Below are positions 48,083-58,600 of a stretch of 64,000 nucleotides of DNA, piece by piece. The stretch is from Emydura subglobosa (taxonomy: Eukaryota > Chordata > Testudines > Chelidae). Location of the stretch: positions 25,834,240 through 25,898,239 of the forward strand of contig ML679954.1 in NCBI GenBank assembly GCA_007922225.1. The letters run 5' to 3'. The notes under the pieces are model-generated. The model worked only from the letters and a program-made list of their open reading frames with translations. It searched no databases and had not been told where the DNA came from. The position numbers and the translations under genes are program-made. Each line of letters begins with the position of its first letter. Position 1 is the first letter of the stretch.

Positions 48083-49230
48083 GAGCAGTAAGAGATTTCT
48101 GTAAGCAATATTGGCTAGATATAAGAATTGGAGATTTTTTAAAATTGTTTTTGTTTTCTGTGGGTTTGTCTAGGGGTGGCAGTTGCTCTGCTAACTATAC
48201 GGTCAGAGTTCTATAAATAGTGTTTTACTTGTCACGCTGCAATGCTACCTCCCTTCAGTCTTGAACAGCTTACCTTCATGCTTTTATTCTAGTTCCTGAT
48301 GTTTCAAAGCACAAAGATTTAAGTATGTTTTATAACAGAATATTTTACCAACCAGGCACTACCTGACTATCTGTGAGGGGTGAGATTGGGGATGAAAAAA
48401 GGTATATGAAACTAAACCTTTTCCCACGCCACCTACACTCATAACAGGCATGCTGTAGCTCTGGATTTTGTTGCAGATGGGGATTAAGTGGTGGTTACTT
48501 TTTTCGTACTGCCTCCATCCTCCTTCTGGTACCCACTAATTCAGTTGATTGCTGAAGCAGCTTAGTGGAGGGCTACAGGCTCAGGCTGATGGTTCAAGCT
48601 TCTTTTCTTGGCTCCTTCACAAGCTAGTTCAGCCACATGAGCATGTGTGTCAGCCCCAAGCTGTTGATTGGTAACCCTACTCCATGATGCAATGGTAGCC
48701 TTCTAGCGGGCATAGGAATGGGAAGGAAGAAACAGCAGCAGCAGAAAGAAAGCAAATACTTATAAAAAGCCCTAGGTAGGTATAGAGAAGGAAAGAGTTG
48801 GCAGGAACTATACCAAGATCTGGAGTGAAGGGATGTGAGTGTGGGAATTGATTGCAATGGAATGTGCGGGTCTCCAATCGCAGGAGCCTGGGAACAACTC
48901 TTCTACTCTAATACTCTTCTCTGTCATCTCACCAGATCAGATCTAACGTCACTGGGATTCTGCATACAAATATATTTCTCTACAGAAGAAAAGCTGTCAA
49001 ACCAGATGTTTCATTGGTTTTTTTTTTTTTTTTTAAGTCTTGTTAATTATCAGTCACTTTTTTTTTTTTTTTTTAAACATAGTTTTTACACTGATAGCTG
49101 TATGTGCTATGTACTCTGATACCTCAAACATTGTCCATTCTGTCATGGAAATGTGTTCACATTCTTGACTTTAAAAAAACATTAATATAAATACTTTCAT
49201 AGTTTGTCGCCTGTCTTTTTAATGTTTCAA

Positions 49231-49236
49231 AATAAA
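49231..49236 (+). promoter_or_regulatory. FRRS1: Candidate FRRS1 poly(A) signal (distal)
   Basis: AATAAA followed within 40 nt by T-rich sequence (GTTTTATTTAG). It is placed plausibly before the intergenic CR1 fragment. Confidence 0.45.
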
Positions 49237-49259
49237 AACGAGAATTAGTTTTATTTAGA

Positions 49260-51160
49260 AAATTCCCCTTTGATTTGCTGTTGCTTTTCTCTCACAGACA
49301 TGACTTGTATAATTATGAATTTATTTTCTAAATTAAAAATGTGTAAGGATTCTTCAACTTTTAAACCTTAAAGGAGTAGGGGCGTGTGTGTGTGTGGTGG
49401 TTTGGTTTTTCTTAAAATCTGTTGCACAATGGGCCTGCTGCTCATGTCACCTCCCCAGATGAAATTAGTGAGACTAACCTCTTTATTCACTCTTTTGGGG
49501 GGGGGAAATCACTGGATTGTTCTAATATTTTTGCTTATTTAAAGTCTCTGCACAATGGGCCTGACCACCACCCCTTGAAGATAATAGGAATCTGTTTATT
49601 AATGACAATGGATGTTGGACCAGGCTCAGCACAACTAGGTGTACAAAATACTGCTGTGATGTGTTTTTCTGAAGTTTTCCCCCCCTTTCCTCTTTTATGA
49701 GTCTGTTTAAAGACTGGTGGATGATCCCATCACAGCAGAACACACAGGACAGGTTTATTTCCAATGCCACTGATATCTAGTAGTATTCCTTTCCAATCAT
49801 TTGGTAACTTAGTTTTAAATAAAGGTGGGTGAACTATTGTTGGGTTGTATGTTTCTAAGGCTATATATATCTTGCTACTAAAATACATTCAATTAAAATG
49901 ATAAACTAATGCTGTGGGACTGATCATGGCACAATCAAAACTCTCATCTGAAGTCCAGGGTAATTTTGCCTCTGTAAGGGAGCATAGAATTAGGCATAGT
50001 GATTTTTTACTTTCACCATACCATTCATTTCAAGTTTAATGTACTGTATTATTTTACTATCAGCATCCAATCCTGCTTCCCTTAATCCTGTGTAAAAACC
50101 CTATTGATTTCAGTGGGGTTACTCCAATGAGAAAGTTAGCAGGACCCTTTCTTTCCAACACTTATATGACACAAGATGTAATTATTCACACAAATAGTTT
50201 TGTGTCTGGCAATGCGTTTCTCCTCTTGGGGTTGGTCCTGCTTTGGGCGGGGGATTGGACTAGATGACCTCCTGAGGTCCCTCCCAACCCTAATCTTCTA
50301 TGATTCTATATTGTGAGTTTAAGGCCGTATTCTGGCTCCACTTATATTTTTGTCATTGATGTTAACAGAACTGCTTCTATGAGTTAGTGTTTAAGGATCC
50401 ATGCCTTGGTCATGAGTCACTTCTTCTGGAACCTTCTGTTATGCTGAAGTGCTGTCAACCTCCAATATTTCCAAAAGGGAAACTAAGGATTCTGAGGTGC
50501 AGCGTAAACACTCTCACTCCTGGGCCGAATCCTGTTTCCAAAAAAGTCAACAGGGCCCCAATTTGCTCCTTAATGCAGAACTCCTATTGCTGAAACAGTG
50601 TTTCACCCTGATCTCCTTCAGAGGAAAAATGAACTGGTGAAAATACACACAAACGATGCTATAAAGGTGCTGGAGACTGTCAATTCTCTTTACTATGAAA
50701 ACTGTTAAAGGTTCTGTTTAATTTATAATTGGATGTAGTGGTAGCTTGTGCACTTCAAGGAAAATATTTCTTCCTCCCAATCCACTGTTCATTACTGCTA
50801 CCTCCTTTGTCCTTGTCCAAAATTACCAACTGGAGAATACATTATATTTAGAATTGATTCATATTTCGTCTTAGACAGGACAGGATTTGAAGTGGGACAC
50901 AGTTGTTTTGTCCTCTTTCCTGCTCACTGTAGCTTTTGTGACACTATGTGGCGCTCTTGTTCAAATAATATAAATTCACGTTTTTTCCCCCCCCCTCCCC
51001 AGTTTTTAGAACTTGTCTGTAAAATGAGGAGGCAGAGGCTAGGTAGGGGAGGTACGTACAAAAGAGGGCAATAAAAAGAAATTGGCTCAAAGGAGAAAAT
51101 TATAACTAGTCTCAACATATGAGATAATGGGGCAAATAAACAGAATGCATTTCACACAGA
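49260..51160. other. Short intergenic stretch between FRRS1 and PALMD 3' ends
   Basis: About 1.9 kb holding the CR1 terminus and a short 'CTATTGATTTCAGTGGGG' module at about 50101-50118. No gene is seen. Confidence 0.5.
50229..50309 (+). mobile_element. CR1 LINE 3' terminus (short)
   Basis: GGGTTGGTCCTGCTTTGGGC, then GGACTAGATGACCTCCTGAG and the tail CTTCTATGATTCTAT. Only the last 80 bp of CR1 are kept; severe 5' truncation. Confidence 0.95.
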
Positions 51161-51164
51161 TACA

Positions 51165-52640
51165 TGTAGTAAAACTGGTATTTATTTAAAAGATCAAGGT
51201 TAAACTGACAGAACTTTATAGATCTTATATTTTCACGTGAACCACTTCACTAGGGTTAAGAGTCTTTAATGGTGGAAAGCGTGAGTGGGGGGAGGCTGAT
51301 GTGCATGATCCTGTGTGGTTCTCTCTCCCTGCCTCTGCTCCCCACACACATTGCATGGAAAATCCCAGTAGTCATCTTAATGTTTCTTTTTCTTCCCCCT
51401 CCACCCCCATTTCAGTGTAGTGATGCACTGAGCTCTTGTGTGCTGCTGAGGAGGGGAGGGAAGATGACTCATTAGTAAAACTTTGCTACCACTGAAAAAC
51501 TAGTGTTGGTGATTGTTTTGCTAATGATAGTCTGGCCCCAGGTGCTGTGGGGATGGGGGGCAGCATATTTCCACCAGCTATGGCAGCACTAGGAGAATAT
51601 GCACAGGCAGCACTGTGAGTAGGGCATTTTACTATGCATTTCCCATGAATTCAAGCACTGTTTATGTTCTGTTGACTGATTTGGATTATTTGTCTGAAAT
51701 CTATTTAAACTGGGCATTAATACTTGAGCATTTTCCTTACCTTGCGAAATGACAATATACAGAGTCATGTACATCCTCAATGGATCATAGCCTCCTAACT
51801 GTTGCTTAATATGCATGAGTGATATTACTTTAGGGAGAGCTCCATCCTCTCTCTTGCTGCAATGAGCCTATTTCTTTTCTTTTAGAGGAGAGGACCTAAA
51901 AGTGGATCTGTAGGTCCTAGTACCTTTACTGCAGCTAGCTGGGCCTTGCTGAGTCTGTGGTGCTGGGCTCCAATGAGCACTGTGAAGGCTCTGTCTGTCT
52001 GCTTGTGGTTCGGGGCTAAATCTGCTGCTGGTCCTTTTTTCCCTACCCCATCCCTTGAGAGAGGAGATGCAGGAGAGCTGAAGGAGCACCTTCAGTCACA
52101 ATCCTGGAATATTTCTTTAATTGCATCTCAGTCTGTTGAGGATACCTACCCCTGCCTAACCATGGATATACTCAGTAGCCACATTAGTGTTTGGACTGGT
52201 GCTGCATGGATGGAGTTTAATTGCTTATTGGTGCTGTATTCAGGGCTCCTGTTCTTTATTCTGTGTGTGCGTTGGTGGGTGCACTCTATATATCTGTATG
52301 CTTATATCCAACGTGGATAGTTCTTAGGGGAGCAAATTTCCTATTGACTTCAGTAGTAGTTTTATGTAGGTAAGACTCCAGGATTTGATTTGCACTGTTT
52401 ATACACTGATTGTGCAATCAGATCCAGGCAGGTAACCCCTTATGTTTGGGGGAATCCCAGTGAAGTCATTGGATCTCTGCAGGGAGACAGGGCTGCATAT
52501 GTATAAATATGCAATACATATTTAAATTTTAGAATAAGCAAAAAGCATTAAAGTCTAGAAAAAAGAGGGGCAAAGGATGTCTTGACTTATTCTGTTTTGA
52601 ATAACAAAACCTAAATTTTAATTCCATTTCATTCCAGCTT
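51165..52640 (-). other. PALMD: PALMD 3' untranslated region (probable)
   Basis: Minus-strand sequence after the stop of the terminal exon, running to the AATAAA at 51186-51181 (plus strand TTTATT). This gives a 3'UTR of about 1.45 kb. Open frames inside, such as 51946-52320 plus, show no homology. Confidence 0.55.
51181..51186 (-). promoter_or_regulatory. PALMD: Candidate PALMD poly(A) signal
   Basis: AATAAA on the minus strand, about 1.45 kb after the stop at 52641. Confidence 0.5.
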
Positions 52641-52684
52641 TTAAAGCACCTTTTTCCCCAGCTTTGCCATTCTCATCCTCAGAG
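52641..52684 (-). CDS. PALMD: PALMD terminal exon (soluble C-terminus)
   Basis: Acceptor CCACAG at 52685-52690, then 44 nt which, after the G carried over from the large exon, encode ALRMRMAKLGKKVL and TAA (52643-52641). This is the mammalian palmdelphin C-terminus with one change at the last residue. The exon is far too short for ORF finding; it was identified by homology and phase. Confidence 0.94.
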
Positions 52685-55600
52685 CTGTGGATAAAAAAGA
52701 GAACAGAAAATATCAGTGAATAGTATGACTAGCTTTCTGCTTTTGATTCTAAATCATCTTGTTTAGAATAAGGAAGAATGCACTTACCCCCAATGGTTAG
52801 ATCCAACAGACTAAGCATTATTTTAGTGTTATAGAAAGAAATTAGTAGAAAGGATTAGTTTTGGTAATTTCACAGGATGTGCAATGTATAGAGAATGAAT
52901 CCGTTAGCACTTTTAGAAAATAGCTGGGCTAAATTTCAAACCTTTTTAATTTTAATTTTTGTTTGCTTTAATGTTAATTTAATGCACAGCAAACAGTATG
53001 GTTTTTGATTGGGTGGGGGACAAGTTTAAAAGAAAACATGCGTAATTAAACTAAACTCTTTATTTAAACTAAACCACTAAATGAATGCTATAAACACTTG
53101 GAAGCTGCTCTGTTTCTTTTGAATTAACATACATAGAAGATTTGATTCTGTTGCCACTGACTTAGGGCTGAGGCAGTAATGTCACAATCTTACCCCTAAC
53201 TTCAGTTTGTCATGGCAATGGGGTTTCTCTATAAGTATTGACTGCCTATATTATAATGTGTGATGGGAGGCGCTGTAGCTAATTTCAAAGTTACAATGGA
53301 AATGCAGGTGAATAGATATGAAGATTCTTTCTAAAACAATGATGCTTTTTTATTTGAAGAAAATTCCTATATATTGTATGTCTGAAAAAGCTACAATGGG
53401 TATTTAGCTGTCACCTCTACAGCTGTGTGTCCTATTCATCTGAAAATCACTCAAAATTGTAGATGTCTTTTCTTCCCCCCCCATTGCATAGCTCCATCTA
53501 CTGAGAGAGAAGTGGAGTCAAGAAGTCAGTCATCTTTTTATCTGATTTATGAGGATCAAGTGGAGGCCATGCAGTGTCCACATTAAACTTGAAAGTTATT
53601 GCTAATCATTGAAGCCTTTGGCTATTCTCTATAACCATGGGGAAAAGAAGCTTAGCAGACCACAGTCCAGATTAGGCTGGGGGAGGAAGTCAAGGTCCAA
53701 AGGCTCTGTAGCTGCCACCTTCAGATCTAGGAATTTTGGATGATAAATCAATCCTATCATGGTTTGGGATAAATCAATCCTATCATGGTTTGGGAGTATG
53801 ATCAGTTAAGAACTTGATTTAAAAATGTCATTTGACCACATCGGTATGCATTGCCCTTTGCATTACAGAAATAGTGTGGAAGGTGTTTTTTCTTCTGTAT
53901 TGACGTTTTTACTGCATATTGTTTTTCACTACATGAACATAGTTGCACTTCAGTTGTGTTTTTTCCCAGATTCACAACAAAGTAATCATTATGGAAAACA
54001 TTAGCTCATCCAATCTAGCTCCCAGCTAAAAGTCCCAGACTTTCACTACTTCCTCTGAGAGAATATTCCACAGCCATAGAAAAGACCACTGTTAGGAGAT
54101 TTTCCTGCTATTCAGCCTAAATATTTCCTTTCTTCACTTCATCCCATTCCTCATAGTTTGTATGACCCTTAGTGGTGGTGGCCTCATTCAAAGAGTTGTA
54201 TACCCTACTTCACAGGTCTGAAATTTAATGAAGAAAATGAAATGGTCTAATACATTTTTAAAAAAAATTGAAGTTGTACCCATAGGGCTAGACCATTACA
54301 TTCTACAGCCCTATGGAAGCAGCAGGCTTACTGTAACTGTACCTTGGGCTCCTGAGTACCCTGCCAGGCTCAGGGTGAGGCAAGTATGGTTGCCATGGGG
54401 AAAGTGGAGGGGTTTGTTCTGCAATTTAGTATGGGGATGTGCAGGAAACTCACGGCTCCCCTGATACATAGTCAGAGAACACGTCTCACGTGCCTTCTAG
54501 CTGACTAGCATTAACCTCTACAGCCATTTACTCTGGAGGTTCTTTCCAAAGTAATTTTGCCATAAGACATCTGCTCCCTATTCTCCCTTGCCGTCCTCTC
54601 TCCCTTCATTTTTAGCAAAGCCCCCAATACACGTTCTTTATGTGCACCTGCTACCATTGCCAAGTCTCCATGGCTTAGTTGATTATTTTCCTATCTCTGC
54701 TATGCTGTAACATCTGACCCAGAGTTCTGGTCTAAAATACAGAACAAGACCTTGGAATGGTCTAACAATTAATGGCCATGTGCCAGATTCATCCCTGGTG
54801 TAACTCCATGGATTTCAATGGTGTTATCAAGATGAATTTGGCAGGGGCATTTGAGAGATTTACTGATTTGTAAGCAGTTTTTTCTTTGTCGGAGTAGTAG
54901 TCCTTTGTAACATTGTTACTTTGGATATAAGAGGTTTCCTGCTTTTGTTTCCTTTTTAGAACTAGCAATATGACTACAAGGCTATTTGGAAAAATTAGTC
55001 ATTTCCTGGCCTTTTCCACCATCTAATGTGGCAAGGGATGGTGACAAAAAGAGGAGGGAAGGAGAGGGATTTGGCCCTTTTCCAAGTTCCATTGGGAACT
55101 TTAAAATACACTGTGAGAGAGAGTACTGCACATAAGGGGTGAAATTCTGGCCCCATTGAAGTCAATGGCAAAACTCTTATTGATGTCAATGGGGCAAGGA
55201 TTTCATCCAATGACCAGTTTCTCTTCTCTGTTATGCAACTTCTAAATCAGTGGAATTAGGCAAAGAAAACTGGGTTAAAAGAGTGGAGCTGATTCTCTAT
55301 GTTTTTACTATATTTAAAGTTTGCCTCTGCTACCATTGACGTCATCATTAGTTTACTGTTAAATACAAAGGAGGCAGGACCAGCCCCTTAGAGTATTTCT
55401 GTCTGCCAAAAGAAATTCAGCTGCTGAAAGTGGAAGAAAAATTTACTTTAAACTTTCAGGCTACATGGTGCATAAATACACCATGACAACACTGCTCTGA
55501 GAGGTGAATAAAGTGAATGCACCCTTTCACAGTAGCTATGCAGAAGCTTCTCCAAACACACCGATGCTCACGCAACAGTACTTGAGATTCCGAGACTGAT

Positions 55601-58600
55601 ACAATGAAGTATCCATGTCCTCTTGAGATACATGTTAATTGCTAATCCTGTCATAATATCCTAACTATTTCTAGACTATTGTTAGCTAGGGTCCAATATT
55701 GCACATCTTCTGCAATCAAAACTACCAGCAAAATACTGGGAATTTTAGGAAGTGGGGGGGTGTAGGATCAGGGCCCTGTTAAATACATTGGAGTTATACT
55801 ACTTTTTCTTTTAAATGTAAATATAACCATTACTAGCTGATTGAAACATGCTCCTCTTATTCTTTAGATATATTTCATCGATAACTAAATTACCGTATAA
55901 ATATAAAACACATTAGCTTATTGTTTTGACAAACTACTATTGCTATTGGAGGATGTTTCTTTTAAACATTTTGTATAAAACTTTAAAGCAAGAACAAGTG
56001 CAAGTGTATACATTAACAGATTAGAAAAAGTAAGGTTTTTTAATAAAGACAGACAGACAATACAGACAGACTGAAGTTAACATACAGGCAGGAAAACTGC
56101 ATTTTGTCATTTTAAAAATTATAAAAATATCTAAATAAATCACGCTAGCAAAAATTATTAAAATTTGCATAAACATAGTCAAGGCAAGGTAGGAAAATTG
56201 ATCCAAGGAGAATGTAAAGCTGCTTGTTAAACAGTTTTTCTAATTTAAGGCATAAATTAGATTATATAGGAAGTAGTTAGAACACAGGCACAGATATGTC
56301 CCAATAAGGAGATACATAGTGTAAGAATTAATGTTATTAGTCACACAGAAGTAAAGTGAATCTAATCTTATATGTCAAAAGAAGGAACTTACTTTGGCAT
56401 TTCCAGAAGAACCGAGAGCATCAAGTTTGTTTAATTTTTTTAATCTTTGAAGATTATGGAAATAGGTTTTTGGTAATTAATTTTCAAAATGATCATTATT
56501 TCAAAATATGGTAAGTATTGCATTGCTGAAGGTGGGAAAAAAGGCATTCCACAGTGCTTAAAATGCAGATTAGCATACATTAACAAATAAGAGTAAAGAA
56601 ATTGACCTGTAATTGTCCATAAGACAATAGAAGAGTGGGAAAGAGAAAAAGGATTGTTAATAGGAAAAAAGAATAATGTAATCAGTTTGTTACATGAGTG
56701 AACAGCAGTGACATGACTTTCCTTTTTTATTACCTGTTAATGAGGGATTCTCTGTACCATCTCCAGATATCTGGCCATCCAGGTGAGTATGGTACCCAGG
56801 AGAGCTTAAACTTTTCTCTTGTTCTTGCAGTGGTATAGAATTTTTGTGGGATGACTTATTCATTTTTCCACCTAAGTTGTCCAGTGGGATCCTCTGTGGA
56901 ACTTCTGCTATTTCTTTAGTGGGTGGCTGGTAAACTTGACTATAATGTCCTACAGGATGATAAGACGGTCCCTCAGATTTGCTGTCATCTTCATCATCAT
57001 CATCATCAATGACAACCAGTTCTGCATGTATAATTCCATCATATGTGGACAAATTTTTGTTTGCTGCTGCTGCTTCATCATCTACATGCTGATAACCCAT
57101 GAAAATCATTGTAACAGGTTCTGTATCATCCACATAACATGGCACAGCTTGAACAATGCTGTACCTAACATCTTCATCAGCATCCTGAGTTACAGGAGGC
57201 CTTTCACTAGTGTGCTCTGAGTTCATAAACATTGCCTCACAATGGTTCTCTCTTGTCTTCTGATAGGGTTCCAAATCCTCTTGTAGAACTCCTCTTTCAT
57301 CGTTATGTATCATCCTGTTTTTTGGACTCTGTAGCTTTCCCTCTGTTTGCTGAGACCCTGGAGAGGGAGACTTTGGCAGTGTTACCTTGGGAAGATCAAG
57401 ACCATTTTCTTCACTGTGGTGCCTGCTGCCTTTGTTGTAAAAAGATTCATTCTGATGAATGCCAAGTTCATTAGTCTCTTTTTTAACAGTGTCTTCCAGA
57501 TTTGGTTCAGGAACTAATTTGTCTTTCTGGGGAGTTGTTGGCCTGTAAAACTGGTTTGCATACACAGGCTCATGATACTCTGTAGGAGATTTAGCATTTT
57601 TTTCAGTTGCTTTCCTTAAAAGATCCTCCACCTCAACAGGTGCAAGCTCATCTATGCCATTGTGTGTTACACTGCCATTGGACCACGTTGCATAGACTGA
57701 CTTCCTACCATCATCATAGACTTTTACTCCTGTACTTTTAAACTCATCAGATGGAAGAGGTATGGTAGACAAAACTGTGCTTTCCCCAGTCTTCATGTCT
57801 TTCTCAACTTTAATTTCCATGGCAAACAATGCTGTCAAGAGAAACAAGAACTTAAAATTGATAACATAGTAGCTGCAACAAATACTTGGATCTTATCCTT
57901 ATGAAAGGTGGTTTGCATAAACTGTCAAATCTCTTTTTAGTCAAATTTTTAGCAGAGATCAGTCTATGCCACAGAATTTGGATCCTGAGTCTAAGGCACT
58001 AAAGAATGAGGCATGCACTCAGATCCAGGCTTTTGGTTTGGTGTAGCATCGTGAAAATGGTCAGCGATGTAATTTGAATTTAGATTTGGGTTCTGAGACT
58101 GAATCACTTTATCCCCTGCTGCCCTTCTCAAAGTTTGAAGATATCAAGAAACAATGTTTTGGTTGGGACCCATCTCTGATAGAACATCAGCTATTCGAGG
58201 CGCCATTTTGCAACACCAAATGAGAAAGCCCAGGTTTAGACTTGGTCTCTTAAGGCCAACTCCTGCACATTGCTGAGCAGTGAGAGTCAATCGGAGTCGA
58301 AGGAGTGGAAAACTATGCAAGAACAAAGTCTTGGTCTTAAAGACAGTGGGGATGGGAACGTTGTGGAGGTCAAGGTATGGTTAGATCTGGATCACTCAAC
58401 AGGCATAATTGCTCATAGAAAATGCATTATGTGTACTACTGGGGGAAGAACCAGATAGGGGCAGGGCCCAAGCATAATTTTTTCAGGCCCACTACAAACT
58501 TTGTAACATGGGCTCTCTCCCACACACATACCCAACGGGATTGCAGCCTGGGCCTGGCCCTGCCAGGGCCTCTGGGCCCCGATAAAGTGTACCCCCCATG

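Larger units (their letters stand above)
46891..49255 (+). other. FRRS1: FRRS1 3' untranslated region (probable)
   Basis: Sequence follows the stop without a further splice need. Candidate poly(A) signals AATAAA occur at 47871-47876 and 49231-49236, so the 3'UTR is about 1.0 or 2.35 kb. It contains T runs (47661-47679, 49019-49034, about 49059-49074) and a G/C hairpin at 48056-48082. The real end cannot be decided from sequence alone. Confidence 0.55.
52690..56689 (-). other. PALMD: PALMD last intron / CaaX-form 3' flank
   Basis: Apart from an antisense CR1-like fragment, two palindromic modules and a 26-bp tandem duplication (all listed separately), no exon or gene is seen. Confidence 0.6.

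Noticed and set aside
51946..52320. 124-codon plus-strand open frame
   Set aside because: It lies antisense in the probable PALMD 3'UTR, without homology or splice context.
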